Counted from the first letter of the stretch, positions 16,254-25,970 are shown. The stretch is 57,560 bases of DNA from Sphingomonas sp. Leaf20 (GCF_001421535.1 NZ_LMKN01000013.1:104-57663); one strand, 5' to 3'. A program made the numbers and translations. The notes: generated from the sequence alone by a model not told the origin.

Positions 16254-17416
16254 CGTTCCTGCTCGCGCGGCGACACCGCCCCGCCGGTATCGACCTGCGC
16301 AACCACCGACATGCCCGGCCGCAGACGACGGGCGAGTGGCTGGCCGGGATCGATGCGGATCCGCACCGGAATGCGCTGGACGATCTTGGTGAAGTTGCCG
16401 CTAGCGTTGTCCGGACGCAGCACACTGAACTCCGACCCGGTGGCGGGCGCGATCTGTTCGACGTGGCCGCGCAGGCGCGCACCGTCGAGCGCATCGACGC
16501 GGAAGCTGGCAGGCTGGCCGATCCGCATCCGCGCGGTCTGCGTCTCCTTGAAATTGCCGACCACCCACAATTGCTCAGGCACGAGGAACATGAGCTGCGA
16601 TCCCGCGGCGACATATTGGCCGACGCGTACGGACGCCTCGCTGATCTGGCCGTCGCGCGGCGCGCGGATCAGTGTGTTCGACAGGTTGATCCTGGCAAGA
16701 TCGACCTGCGCCTGCGCCTGTTGCAACGCGCCTTCCAACGCGGCGCGCGAAACCTGGGTCGACCGTATCGTTTGGCGCTGGCTGTCGATGTTTGCCTCAC
16801 TGCGGATCACGCCCGCCGCTGCGGCCAATCGGGTCGCACGCACCTGATCGCGCTCGCGCAGCGACACGGAGCCACGATCCGCCAGCTCGCTGACCCGCAA
16901 CAGGTCGGCATCGGCGCGGACCAATTCGGATTGCGCCTGTTGCCGGTCGGCGATCCGGGTCCGAAGCGTCGCAGCATTCTGCGCGACCGTCTGGTCCCAG
17001 TTTGCGAGTTCGGCCGTGGCGATCTTCAACTGCGCCTGCGCCTGGTCGAGCTGCTGGCGATAGATGCGGTCGTCGATCCGCAACAATAGCTGCCCGCGCT
17101 TTACCGGCGCGAAGTCGCGCACCAGCACATCGGTGACATAACCGTTGACCTGTGGCGCCATCGCCGTGATCTGGCCGCGGACATAGGCGTTCTCGGTCGT
17201 CCGGTCGTCGCTGGTGAACGGCCACAGCCGCCAGGCGTACAGCACGACAAGCGTCCCGATGACGAACACGATCGCCATTGCGATGACGGCGCGCCGGGTC
17301 GGGCGGATTGTCTTCGGCGGATCGTCCGGCGCGGACGAGGTTGCGTCCGTCATCGGCTCGGCCGGTGTGGCAGCATCGGTGGTTTCACGGTCGAGCGTGG
17401 TGCGGGGATCGGTCAT
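16250..17416 (-). CDS. emrA: EmrA/HlyD-type membrane fusion protein
   Basis: About 388 residues: cytoplasmic N-terminus, one membrane segment (AVIAMAIVFVIGTLVVLYAW), then the split lipoyl half-motif TENAYVRGQITAMAPQVNGYV, a long Gln/Ala-rich coiled coil (AQAQLKIATAELANWDQTVA to LEGALQQAQAQVDLARINLS) and the second half-motif NTLIRAPRDGQISEASVRVG. A beta-barrel domain follows. It should bridge the inner-membrane MFS pump and the outer-membrane channel. ATG 17416 lies 4 bp after the stop of the pump gene, and its own stop overlaps the NodT gene start, so the three are one operon. The symbol is by family resemblance only. Confidence 0.88.
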   Translation of the reverse strand: MTDPRTTLDRETTDAATPAEPMTDATSSAPDDPPKTIRPTRRAVIAMAIVFVIGTLVVLYAWRLWPFTSDDRTTENAYVRGQITAMAPQVNGYVTDVLVRDFAPVKRGQLLLRIDDRIYRQQLDQAQAQLKIATAELANWDQTVAQNAATLRTRIADRQQAQSELVRADADLLRVSELADRGSVSLRERDQVRATRLAAAAGVIRSEANIDSQRQTIRSTQVSRAALEGALQQAQAQVDLARINLSNTLIRAPRDGQISEASVRVGQYVAAGSQLMFLVPEQLWVVGNFKETQTARMRIGQPASFRVDALDGARLRGHVEQIAPATGSEFSVLRPDNASGNFTKIVQRIPVRIRIDPGQPLARRLRPGMSVVAQVDTGGAVSPREQER

Positions 17417-17420
17417 CGGA

Positions 17421-19094
17421 TCATACCGTTGCGGAGCTGGCGGAGGCGGAAGTACCGGCCGCGGGTTGGGTTGTCTTGCGCGCCGCACGTGTCGTGACGG
17501 CGACGCGGTACAGCGACCAGAGGAGGAAGATCGTGGCGACGATGGCGTTCAGCGTGAACACGTCGTTGAATGCGCGGACATGCGCTTCGCGCGTCGCGGT
17601 CTGCGCCAGAAGGCCGACGCCCTGTGCCTGACGACGCACCGGATCGGTGATCTGCGCGGCATACACCTGCCCCTGCTGGGCGAGCCGCTGCGCCACCACC
17701 GGGTCGCCGGGGTCGAGATTGGCAGTGATCTGCGCCGAATATTCGTGCTGCCGCACCTGCTCGAACGTGCCGTACAACGCTGGGCCGGCGAGACCGCCGA
17801 TCGACTGCGTCACGGCGAACAGCACCGAGAAGGTGACGATATGATCCGCCCCCTTCGACAGTGCCTTCATCACGCCGGTCAGCAGCAGCGGCCCGATGAA
17901 GAGGCCGGATGCGATCGCCAGCAGCAACTGGCTGACCATCATCGTCTGCGGCCGGGTATCGCTGGTCGCGTCGCTGTCGATCAGCGATCCAATGATGATG
18001 AGCAGGATCGCGCCGACGAACTGGACAGGCATTGTCTTCGGCCCGAACGTCACCGCCGATACCGTCATCCCAAGCAGCAGGCCCGCGAGCATGACGGCGT
18101 AGAACAGTTGCAACTGGTCCGGTCCCATTCCCAGCGTGCGGAGCAGGCCGGTCGCGGCATAGGTCTGTTCGGACAGCAGCAGCCGCATGGTCAGGGCACC
18201 AATCGCGAAGCGCAGCGTGTCGGCGGTGCCGAGCCAGCGCGTCTTGACCAGCGGGTTGCGGCGATGATGCTCGATCATGAACGCCACGATGAACAGCACC
18301 AGCGCTGCGATCAGCGCGAACGCCATCCAAGGCTGCTCCGTCCACCATTGCGTTCGCCCCTGCGCCAACACCGCACCGACCAGCGCGAAGGCGGGCGCCA
18401 TCAGCGCGAAGGTTAGGAAGTCGAGGCGCTCGAACGAGGCGATGCGGATGCCCGGTGGCAGCTTCAGTGTCACGCACGCGGCCAGCGAACATAGCGCGAG
18501 TCCGAACTCGAACAGGTACAGCGTCTGCCATTCGCCCAGATCGAGGAGTGCGGGCGAGATCAGCCACGCGACCGGCGTCCACACCTGCGACAATCCCAGC
18601 GCGACGCATAATCCCTTGCCCAGCTTCGCCTTTGGAAACGCCTGCAACACATAGAAGAAGCCAAGGACGCTCATCGGCGCGGCAGCGAACCCCGCCACCG
18701 CGCGGACGAGGATCGCCATCTCGTAACTTCGGATCATCAGATACAAGATCGTGATGGCGATATACGCCAGCAGGCTGCACTCGGCGTAGCGGCGAATGCC
18801 GAATTGCTGGCGGCATTTGAACAGGATCAGGTTCGACGAGACGTTCGTCATGACATAGGCGGCGGGCAGCCACGTCCCCTCGACCGGGGTCAGGCCCAGC
18901 GCCCCCTGGATCTGCGGTAGGTTCGCAGAAATCAGGGCATTGCCAAGGCCCCCGGTCGCGCTGACCAGCACGCCGACCAACAAATATGACGCGCGCAGAG
19001 CGGGGCGATGCCGCGGGGTCGATGGCGACCCAGGCATTGAAGGCTTCTCATCCTCCTCCCACGCGGGGATCGGTTCGAGCGGCTGAAGTTGCAT
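17421..19094 (-). CDS. emrB: EmrB/QacA (DHA2) family MFS efflux pump
   Basis: About 557 residues with fourteen predicted membrane helices, as expected for DHA2 transporters. The first is YLLVGVLVSATGGLGNALIS, containing the loop GTWLPAAYVMTNVSSNLIL. Motif C-like Gly/Pro-rich sequence occurs around WTPVAWLISPALLDL. It exports lipophilic toxic compounds by proton antiport and, with the fusion protein and NodT channel, would pump across both membranes. The start at 19094 lies 8 bp after the stop of the upstream tetR gene. Since the channel gene carries a premature TAG, the tripartite pump may be defective unless another channel substitutes or the TAG is read through. Confidence 0.9.
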   Translation of the reverse strand: MQLQPLEPIPAWEEDEKPSMPGSPSTPRHRPALRASYLLVGVLVSATGGLGNALISANLPQIQGALGLTPVEGTWLPAAYVMTNVSSNLILFKCRQQFGIRRYAECSLLAYIAITILYLMIRSYEMAILVRAVAGFAAAPMSVLGFFYVLQAFPKAKLGKGLCVALGLSQVWTPVAWLISPALLDLGEWQTLYLFEFGLALCSLAACVTLKLPPGIRIASFERLDFLTFALMAPAFALVGAVLAQGRTQWWTEQPWMAFALIAALVLFIVAFMIEHHRRNPLVKTRWLGTADTLRFAIGALTMRLLLSEQTYAATGLLRTLGMGPDQLQLFYAVMLAGLLLGMTVSAVTFGPKTMPVQFVGAILLIIIGSLIDSDATSDTRPQTMMVSQLLLAIASGLFIGPLLLTGVMKALSKGADHIVTFSVLFAVTQSIGGLAGPALYGTFEQVRQHEYSAQITANLDPGDPVVAQRLAQQGQVYAAQITDPVRRQAQGVGLLAQTATREAHVRAFNDVFTLNAIVATIFLLWSLYRVAVTTRAARKTTQPAAGTSASASSATV

Positions 19095-19102
19095 GGTAAA
19101 GA

Positions 19103-19744
19103 TCAGCGGCCATCGGTCAGCGGGTGCGCGGGGTGGTGCTCGCCGATGTTGCCAGAGCTCCCGACATCGTCTGCAGACCACCCATTGCGGAAAAGGTTTC
19201 GCAGCCGGTCCTGCGTGTCGGTACGCGCCGACGTTCGCCCGCTCGCCCACGCGACTGCGAGTGATCCAAGGAAGATATCCGTTGCCGAAGCCGTTGCTTG
19301 GGCAAAGCCGTCACGTTGCGCGGCACGCAGGAAAGTATCAGTGCTTTCGATGATCCCGTCGCAAGTCGATTTGAACGGCGACGCTGTCACAGACCAGCCC
19401 GCACGCAGGGGTTCTGGCAGGCCGTCATAGGCGCGCATCCATTCGCCCAGCGCGTCAATCCATCGTTCCAGCACCTTTCCGCTGTCGCCGCCCGTCGCCA
19501 CAATCGCTGCCTTTTCCCGATCGAGGCGCTCATGATGTGGTGCAAGCAGCGCAAGCAACAACGTGTCGCGCGTCGGAAAATGACGGTACAGCGTCGCGTT
19601 GCCCACGCCCGCAAGCTTTGCGATCGCGTCAATCGACACATCGACGCCGCCCTCCGCGATCGCACGACCGGCTACCTCGAGAATGTGCGCGCGGTTCTGC
19701 AACGCATCCTTGCGGGGCATTCGCGTGCTGGGCGACAACGTCAC
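19103..19744 (-). CDS. TetR-family repressor heading the efflux operon
   Basis: About 213 residues. The DNA-binding domain is unmistakable: AEGGVDVSIDAIAKLAGVGN followed by ATLYRHFPTRDTLLLALL. A GTG start at 19744 is preceded by AAGGAG six bases upstream; the ATG at 19720 is the alternative. It is the first gene of a four-gene leftward operon (tetR, MFS pump, fusion protein, NodT channel) with gaps of at most 8 bp, so repression is autoregulatory. The substrate of the pump probably acts as inducer. The divergent gene is an FMN-dependent monooxygenase, which may share the control region. Confidence 0.88.
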   Translation of the reverse strand: MTLSPSTRMPRKDALQNRAHILEVAGRAIAEGGVDVSIDAIAKLAGVGNATLYRHFPTRDTLLLALLAPHHERLDREKAAIVATGGDSGKVLERWIDALGEWMRAYDGLPEPLRAGWSVTASPFKSTCDGIIESTDTFLRAAQRDGFAQATASATDIFLGSLAVAWASGRTSARTDTQDRLRNLFRNGWSADDVGSSGNIGEHHPAHPLTDGR

Positions 19745-19770
19745 GACATTCTCCTTGATAAACAGGGAGT

Positions 19771-19806
19771 CTCCCCATATCTGATTTTTCGAAACGGGGG
19801 TAGTCC
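19771..19806. promoter_or_regulatory. Pair of GGGG/CCCC palindromic boxes, probable operator
   Basis: GGGAGTCTCCCC (about 19769-19780) and GGGGTAGTCCCC (about 19800-19811) are two short palindromes about 30 bp apart, just upstream of the tetR GTG. Both have G-run/C-run arms with a 3-4 base centre. Two similar boxes in the promoter of an autoregulated TetR operon make good operator candidates. Confidence 0.5.
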
Positions 19807-19862
19807 CCATTAAACTTTATCGGCTGCCCGGCGAGGCGTGGCCGGCAGGATCGGAACCTCCA

Positions 19863-21182
19863 ATGTCCAAGAAACTGCTTCTCGGGATGGTGTTTGGAAA
19901 CGGCTATGGCGCACAACCTGGGGCATGGCGGATGCCCGGTGTCGATCCGACGGGCTTCACCAATTTCGACACGCTGGTTCGCTATGCGCAGACGGCTGAG
20001 CGGGGGAAGTTCCAGTTCCTCTTCATGCCCGACTTCCCGACCCTGAAGCCCAATACCGGTACCGATGCACAGCAATTGAACATCGAGCCGATGATGACTC
20101 TTGCCGCCGTCGCGCGCGGAACGGAGCGGATCGGCATGGTCGCGACCGGCTCCACGACGTTCAACGAGCCGTTCAATCTGGCGCGGCAGTTCAAGGCGCT
20201 CGACCTGATGAACCATGGTCGGACCGGCTGGAACGCGGTGCCGACCAGCGACCCCGCGATCGCCGCCAATTACGGCCGCGCCCTGCCGCCACGCGGCGAA
20301 AAATACGAGCGCCTGCACGAATTCGTCCAAATCGTGCAGGCGCTGTGGGGAAGTTGGGGCCGTGATGCGTGGCTGCACGATCAGGCGTCAGGGCGCTTCG
20401 CCGACATGGCGCAGATTCAGCCAGTCAATTTGCGCGGCCGGCATCTGGCGACCAGCGGCCCGCTGGCGTTGCCGGCGTCCGAACAGGGCCAGCCGGTGAT
20501 CTTTCAGGCGGGCGGTGGCGATCAGGGGCTGGAAGTCGCCGGACGCTATGCCAGCGGCGTGATCGGCGCGGTGTTCTCGATGGAAGACGCCAAGGCACAA
20601 CGCGACGCGCTGCGCGGCGCGGCCGAACGCGCAGGTCGCGATCCGGACGAGATCAAGTTCTTCGCCGGGCTGATGACGACAATCGCACCCGACCGGCGGG
20701 CAGCGCTGGACCGCCGGATCGCGATGTCGGGCGCCAGCTTCGAGCAACGTATTGGGTACCTCGGTCAGATGATCGGGCTGGCGCTTGAACCGTCGCAACT
20801 TGATCAGCCACTCAGCGCCGCGCAGCTCTCCGCCGCTCGACCGTCGCCGCAGGACCCGCGTGCCGGAAATGCGCTAAAGATCGCTAGCGAGGGCTGGTCG
20901 CTCCGCGACGTGCTGGCGCACGGCGTCATCGATTATCATCCAATGATCGTCGGGCCCGCGGTCGAGGCGGCCGACCACATGCAGACATGGTTCGAAGCGG
21001 ATGCCTGTGACGGCTTCTGGCTGTGTCCGGACGTCTTTGAAGACGGCCTGCCGAAGCTGGTCGACGAACTGGTGCCGATTCTTCAGCAGCGAGGCCTGTT
21101 CCACGACGACTACGAAGGGACGACGCTGCGCGATCATCTCGGCGCGCCCGCGCAATATGGCCGCGACCCGCGCCTGAACTGA
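19863..21182 (+). CDS. FMNH2-dependent monooxygenase of the NtaA/SnaA/DszA family
   Basis: About 439 residues with the class C (luciferase-like, LLM) flavin monooxygenase fold. It opens MSKKLLLGMVFGNGYGAQPG, then FQFLFMPDFP, EPMMTLAAVARGTERIGMVA and FNEPFNLARQFKALDLMNHG, followed by the NtaA-type signature GRTGWNAVPT. Substrates of this group include nitrilotriacetate, EDTA, dibenzothiophene sulfone and alkyl-sulfur compounds, with reduced FMN supplied by a separate reductase. The nitroreductase-family flavoprotein encoded 26 bp downstream could supply electrons or act on a product. It is divergent from the TetR-controlled efflux operon, suggesting joint detoxification or catabolism of a xenobiotic. 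The actual substrate is unknown. Confidence 0.87.
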   Translation: MSKKLLLGMVFGNGYGAQPGAWRMPGVDPTGFTNFDTLVRYAQTAERGKFQFLFMPDFPTLKPNTGTDAQQLNIEPMMTLAAVARGTERIGMVATGSTTFNEPFNLARQFKALDLMNHGRTGWNAVPTSDPAIAANYGRALPPRGEKYERLHEFVQIVQALWGSWGRDAWLHDQASGRFADMAQIQPVNLRGRHLATSGPLALPASEQGQPVIFQAGGGDQGLEVAGRYASGVIGAVFSMEDAKAQRDALRGAAERAGRDPDEIKFFAGLMTTIAPDRRAALDRRIAMSGASFEQRIGYLGQMIGLALEPSQLDQPLSAAQLSAARPSPQDPRAGNALKIASEGWSLRDVLAHGVIDYHPMIVGPAVEAADHMQTWFEADACDGFWLCPDVFEDGLPKLVDELVPILQQRGLFHDDYEGTTLRDHLGAPAQYGRDPRLN

Positions 21183-21208
21183 ATGCTTGATGTTACAGCG
21201 AGGTATCT

Positions 21209-21913
21209 ATGACTGACACTCTATCCATTACTACCCCCGACGACACCCAGTCATTCCAGCAGACAGTTCGGGGCCGGCGATCCTATCGCGGTTTCCTCGA
21301 TCGCGTCGTCCCCGACGACGTCTTGGCCGCAGTGCTGCAGGATGCGCAATGCGCGCCATCGAACTGCAATACCCAGCCATGGGACGTGCATATCGTCCGA
21401 GGCGGGAAGCTGACTGATCTGTCGCGCATCCTGCACGCGAAGAACGATGCGGGCGAGTTTACCGGCGACTTCTCGTTCGACATGGGGGCGTTCTACGGCT
21501 GCTATGGCGATCGCAAGAACGCGCAGGGCAAGGCCTATTACGAGGCAATGAACGTTATGCGCGAGGACAAGGATGGTCGCCGTCGTGCCGCAGCTAAAAA
21601 CCTGTCCTTCTTCGGTGCACCGCAAGTCGCGTTGATGTTCATGCCCTCGTTCGGCGATGACGTGCGCACCGCGGGTGACATCGGCATGTACGGCCAGACG
21701 TTCCTTCTGTCGCTCGCGGCGCGGGGTCTAGGCGGTATCCCGCAGACGTCGCTAGGGTTCTATGCGGGCACGATCCGTGAGTTTCTGGGGATCTCGCCTG
21801 ACATGAAGATGCTATTCGGCATGTCATTCGGCTACCCCGACGATGATGCGCCGGGCAACCGGATGCGGATGGGCCGCGTGCCAGTCGCCGAGAGTGTACA
21901 TTTTCACGACTGA
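21209..21913 (+). CDS. Nitroreductase-family FMN oxidoreductase
   Basis: About 234 residues. The family N-terminus RRSYRGFLDRVVPDDVLAAV is followed by the FMN-binding stretch DAQCAPSNCNTQPWDVHIVR and, near the C-terminus, the Gly-rich RGLGGIPQTSLGFY and MSFGYPDDDAPGNRMRMGR. Such enzymes are homodimers that use NAD(P)H to reduce nitroaromatics, quinones or flavins. GAGG lies nine bases before the ATG. The 26-bp gap to the FMN-dependent monooxygenase gene implies one transcript. Confidence 0.87.
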   Translation: MTDTLSITTPDDTQSFQQTVRGRRSYRGFLDRVVPDDVLAAVLQDAQCAPSNCNTQPWDVHIVRGGKLTDLSRILHAKNDAGEFTGDFSFDMGAFYGCYGDRKNAQGKAYYEAMNVMREDKDGRRRAAAKNLSFFGAPQVALMFMPSFGDDVRTAGDIGMYGQTFLLSLAARGLGGIPQTSLGFYAGTIREFLGISPDMKMLFGMSFGYPDDDAPGNRMRMGRVPVAESVHFHD

Positions 21914-22535
21914 TCCGGTTGGGCGGCTCGCCTATGGTTTTTAGGCTGTTAGCAAACACTAGGCAGGCCGCTATAATTGAACAGTTACCAGCCGGACTTG
22001 GCCCAACGAGACGCGCGCGGCAGGGACAGCTATTAAGGCTACGGTCAAAGCAGAAGCGAAGACGAAAAGATAATCGCTAGGACATGATCATTCGCGGCGG
22101 TGAATACGTTTGCCTCCGCGAGGTCGACACGCTCCCCCTCCCTCAGCCAAACACCGCCGGCCACGGCGTTTGGCATTCCGGACGACGTTTCGGCAAACAG
22201 GTATGCGCGAGGACCAAGTTTGCAGCGTGATCGACGCAAGGTGCTTCGAGAGTGGTGCCGTAGCCAGATCGCGCATCATAAAGCGCTCACGCAGATACAT
22301 GTCGTGGGGGCATTCCAGTGACCGACAAGATAAACAAAATCGCGATGTGCGATACTATAGCCTCGTGTGCGGATGTCAAAAGTATCACGGGCAAGATGAC
22401 AGGAAAATTAGAAAACATGCGCCATGCCTAATCCGATCCATTCTCTTTCCAGATTACCTCGATTGATGAGCGAAGCACTTTAGGAAGATTCTTATTGAAC
22501 TTGTTTTAGTCTTATTTTCTCGAAAGGAGTAGCAG
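21914..22535. other. Stretch without a clear gene
   Basis: The 622 bp between the nitroreductase and esterase genes contain only doubtful short frames. The best is on the minus strand near 22045-22239 (LGPRAYLFAETSSGMPNAVA, then GGVWLREGERVDLAEANVFT). It looks protein-like but lacks a ribosome binding site, and its upstream part is in another frame (about 22230-22300), so it may be a degraded gene. The segment just before the esterase is AT-rich and ends with the strong site AAAGGAG. Confidence 0.35.
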
Positions 22536-23564
22536 ATGAACCGGGCATGGTTGACGACAACAGGATTTCTGGTGATGGGATTAGCCGGGAGCAGTACCGT
22601 ATTGGCGAGAACAGTCCCAGCTGGCCAAGTTGCGGGTCCACAAACGATCCGGGTCGAGGTGACGACCGGGCAGGTCGATACGATTGGGGGGGTGATCTAT
22701 TCGCAGGTGAAATCAACGCGTGCGATGCGTCAGCTCCGGATGACCGTACTGGTGCCGCGCACCGAAGATCTGAAGCCGGCGATCATTTATTTCCCCGGCG
22801 GTGGCTTCATCTCTGCGGACTATGAGAAATACAGCGAGATGAGGACGGCGCTGGCGCGCGCGGGTTTCGTCGTCGCCGCAGCGGAATATCGCGTCGTGCC
22901 GGACAAATTCCCGGCGCTGGTCCAGGATGGCAAAGCGGCGGTCCGTTACCTGCGCGAACACGCGGAGGAATACGGCATCGACCCGGCGCGCATCGGCGTG
23001 ATTGGTGACTCCGCCGGCGGCTATGTCGCCCAGATGCTCGGGACGACCAATGGCGAACGCACCTTTGACAAGGGCGACTTCACCGACAAATCCTCCGACG
23101 TTCAGGCGGCCGTATCGTTGTACGGGATCTCCGATCTGCGCAGTATCGGCGAAGGCTTTCCCAAGGCCGTGCAGAAGGTCCACCAATCACCCGCAGTCAC
23201 AGAAGCGCTGTTGGTCAACGGCACGGCCTTCGGAACGTTTCCAGGTGCAACGATCAACAGCAATCCCGAAAAGGCTCTCGCGGCGAGTTCGATGGGGCAT
23301 ATGCAGGGCAAGAAGCCACCCTTCCTCATCATGCATGGTACGGCCGACACGCTGGTATCGCCCATGCAAAGCAGGCACCTGTACGACGCTCTCAAGGCCG
23401 GCGGAAACAAGGCCGAGCTTATTCTGGTCGATGGTGCGGGGCACGGTGACATCTACTGGTATCAGACACCGATCATCGATCGGGTCGTGACATGGTTCAA
23501 AAACACACTGGGTGGCCCGATCAAAGGAGCAGCGAAGCCAAAGGCGCGTGACGCCAACCTGTAA
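22536..23564 (+). CDS. Secreted alpha/beta-hydrolase (BD-FAE/HSL-like esterase)
   Basis: About 342 residues with signal peptide MNRAWLTTTGFLVMGLAGSS ending near VLARTV. The hydrolase core shows the oxyanion-hole motif IIYFPGGGFISADY, the nucleophile elbow IGVIGDSAGGYVAQ (Ser), the acid in MHGTADTLVSP and the His in VDGAGHGDIYW. It should cleave small acyl esters, possibly on plant polysaccharides as bacteroidetes-type feruloyl/acetyl esterases do. AAGGAG precedes the ATG. It is transcribed alone and converges on the LysR gene, with only about 45 bp between stops. Confidence 0.85.
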   Translation: MNRAWLTTTGFLVMGLAGSSTVLARTVPAGQVAGPQTIRVEVTTGQVDTIGGVIYSQVKSTRAMRQLRMTVLVPRTEDLKPAIIYFPGGGFISADYEKYSEMRTALARAGFVVAAAEYRVVPDKFPALVQDGKAAVRYLREHAEEYGIDPARIGVIGDSAGGYVAQMLGTTNGERTFDKGDFTDKSSDVQAAVSLYGISDLRSIGEGFPKAVQKVHQSPAVTEALLVNGTAFGTFPGATINSNPEKALAASSMGHMQGKKPPFLIMHGTADTLVSPMQSRHLYDALKAGGNKAELILVDGAGHGDIYWYQTPIIDRVVTWFKNTLGGPIKGAAKPKARDANL

Positions 23565-23610
23565 ACCTGAACAGCAGCCCCCGCCGCGCCCCGTCCGCCT
23601 GCGGGGGATT

Positions 23611-24492
23611 TCAGTTCCCGCAGGCGACCGACCAGAGAGCCTCCGAAATCTTCGACAATGACGTGGTGGGCCGCGCCAGCGTGATGGCGATCTCTGTCCG
23701 GTAGGTTTCGTCTGCGGCATAGGTGATCTTGCCCGCCGCCAGTGCCGACGACGCAAGCGATAGCGGCACCCACGCCACTCCAGCCCCGTCGATCGCCATC
23801 GACAGCAGCGCTGCGGCGAGCCGGGACTGCAGAACTGTCGCCAGCGGGGGCTTCACGCCTCGCGCTGCCCAATCTGCATGGAGGATCCGGCCGAGCCCCG
23901 ATTCTGGGCTGTAGGCCAAATAGGGGACTTCGGCCTGATCCAGCGTCCATCGCGGCTGCCCCGCCCCATCCGGCTGACAGATCGGCACCAGCAGATCGCT
24001 TCCGATCTCGACACGCAGGAAATCTCGCGTGTCGAGCGAGGTCTGAAGGAGCTGGTGATGGTGGGACAGCAGAAAGGAAGCCTCGCCGCGTTGCATCATC
24101 CGCTCACACGCCTGAAGGCTATCGGACTTCAAATTGATCGGCTCATGCGGCGCATGTTCCACAATCCAGTGCGGGAAAAACGAGAACGACAATGCGTGGG
24201 TTGCAGCCACGGTCAGAACGGCTCCCGTTTGGTCTGCCACTTCCAGCGCCGAAGTGCGGGCACGGTACAGATCGCGTACGGACACCTGAACATAGCCTAA
24301 GAACGTCTCGCCAGCAGGACTGAGAGCGGTTCCAGCCGTCGTTCGGGTGAACAATGTAGCACCCACCCATTGCTCCAATGACCGGATTCGCCGGCCGAAC
24401 GCGGGCTGTGTGATATTGCGACGCTGCGCCGCGCGCGAGAAATTGCGCTCCTCCGCGAGGGTCAGGAAATCTTCCAGCCAGTCTAAATGCAC
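23611..24492 (-). CDS. LysR-type regulator, probably of the D-tartrate operon
   Basis: About 293 residues. The N-terminal helix-turn-helix is LEDFLTLAEERNFSRAAQRR followed by NITQPAFGRRIRSLEQWVGA, a variant LysR domain resembling the HypT/YjiE group. The effector domain follows (GAVLTVAATHALSFSFFPHW). It is divergent from dctA, separated by about 160 bp, and is the only regulator adjoining the tartrate operon. The simplest reading is activation of that operon by tartrate or another dicarboxylate, but this is inferred from position only. Confidence 0.85.
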   Translation of the reverse strand: MHLDWLEDFLTLAEERNFSRAAQRRNITQPAFGRRIRSLEQWVGATLFTRTTAGTALSPAGETFLGYVQVSVRDLYRARTSALEVADQTGAVLTVAATHALSFSFFPHWIVEHAPHEPINLKSDSLQACERMMQRGEASFLLSHHHQLLQTSLDTRDFLRVEIGSDLLVPICQPDGAGQPRWTLDQAEVPYLAYSPESGLGRILHADWAARGVKPPLATVLQSRLAAALLSMAIDGAGVAWVPLSLASSALAAGKITYAADETYRTEIAITLARPTTSLSKISEALWSVACGN

Positions 24493-24653
24493 GGCTTACC
24501 TCGCTGCTGTCCCGGAACCGGATCAGAAAGGTGCTTTATGCCGAACGAGCATAAACGGCAACCGTATCGGCATTTGATCCCGGTGCTCGCAGAGCCGACA
24601 AGACCGGCACACAATAAGAAAAATCGTTTTAGCGAGAGAGCCGGAGAGAAGCC

Positions 24654-25970
24654 ATGGCGCGACGCCTTCTAGGCCAGTTATACGTACAGGTACTGATTGG
24701 CATTGCCATCGGTGCGCTCATCGGGGTCATATTCCCCGACGTAGCAGTAATGCTTCAGCCGCTTGCCGATGCGTTCATCAAGCTCATCAAGATGCTCCTT
24801 GCACCGATCATCTTCGGCACCGTGGTGCTCGGGATCGCGAAGATGGGGAACGTCAAGGAAGTCGGCCGCATCGGCGTCCGGGCGCTGATCTACTTCGAGA
24901 TCGTCTCGACGCTGGCGCTGGTGATCGGCCTGGTGGTCGTCAACGTGATGAAGCCAGGCGTTGGCATGAACATCGACGTTTCGACACTGGATGCCAGCGG
25001 TATCGCGAAATACCAACCTGCTGCCGGCGAGCAGCACGGCGTCGTCGATTTCTTCATGAACATCATTCCCAAGACGATGGCTGATGCCTTCGCGCAGGGT
25101 GCGATGCTGCAGATCATCCTGATCGCGGTGCTCATCGGCTACGCACTGGTTTCGATCGGTAAGCGCGGCGAGCCACTCATGGCGGTGATCGAGTCCCTGC
25201 TTCAGACGCTGTTCCGTATCGTTGGGATGGTCATGAAGCTGGCGCCTATCGGCGCTGGTGCCGGTGTCGCGTATACCATCGGCAAGCACGGGCTCGGCTC
25301 ACTTTGGGGCCTCGGCCACCTGATGCTAGCGGTCTACCTCACCTCGATCATCTTCGTCGTCTTCGTGATCGGCAGCGTCGCGCGCTGGGCTGGCTTCCCA
25401 CTTCTTCAGTTCTTCCGCTACTTCAAGGACGAGCTGCTCGTCACCTTCGCCACCTGCTCGACGGAAGCCGTGCTGCCGCGGATGATGACGAAGCTGGAGC
25501 GCCTCGGCGTCGCCAAGCCTGTCGTCGGCCTGGTCCTGCCGACCGGCTACACGTTCAACGCAGACGGCACCTGCATCTACCTGACGATGGCGGCGATCTT
25601 CATTGCGCAAGCAACCAACACGCCGCTGACCCTGTGGCATCAGATCGTCATCCTCGGCGTGCTGTTGCTGACGTCCAAGGGGTCGGCGGGCGTTGCGGGC
25701 GGAGGCTTCGTCACGCTGGCGGCCACGTTGTCGACCTTTCCCGACATCCCGGCAGCGGGGCTCGTCCTGCTACTCGGCGTCGACCGCTTCATGAACGAGG
25801 CGCGCGCCGTCACCAATCTCATCGGCAACGGTGTCGCCACCATCGCGATCGCGAAGTGGGAGGGTGCACTCGACGCCGAGACGGTGCGGACCGTGATCGC
25901 GGAACAGAAGGGCGAAGTACCGCGCAGCATCACCCTCCATCCCGCCGGCCCCACCGAAACCCATTCCTGA
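24654..25970 (+). CDS. dctA: DctA-type C4-dicarboxylate:cation symporter
   Basis: About 438 residues of the DAACS family (SLC1-like fold). Recognisable elements are LIKMLLAPIIFGTVVLGIA, the serine-containing re-entrant loop FATCSTEAVLPRM, the substrate-binding TM7 segment LPTGYTFNADGTCIYLTMA and hairpin 2 with SKGSAGVAGGGFVTLAATL. The last helix carries GVDRFMNEARAVTNLIGNGVAT, with the conserved Asp/Arg/Asn pattern. It imports succinate, malate, fumarate and related acids; here the likely cargo is D-tartrate, because the next gene (37 bp on) encodes D-tartrate dehydratase. It is the first gene of the operon. Confidence 0.93.
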   Translation: MARRLLGQLYVQVLIGIAIGALIGVIFPDVAVMLQPLADAFIKLIKMLLAPIIFGTVVLGIAKMGNVKEVGRIGVRALIYFEIVSTLALVIGLVVVNVMKPGVGMNIDVSTLDASGIAKYQPAAGEQHGVVDFFMNIIPKTMADAFAQGAMLQIILIAVLIGYALVSIGKRGEPLMAVIESLLQTLFRIVGMVMKLAPIGAGAGVAYTIGKHGLGSLWGLGHLMLAVYLTSIIFVVFVIGSVARWAGFPLLQFFRYFKDELLVTFATCSTEAVLPRMMTKLERLGVAKPVVGLVLPTGYTFNADGTCIYLTMAAIFIAQATNTPLTLWHQIVILGVLLLTSKGSAGVAGGGFVTLAATLSTFPDIPAAGLVLLLGVDRFMNEARAVTNLIGNGVATIAIAKWEGALDAETVRTVIAEQKGEVPRSITLHPAGPTETHS

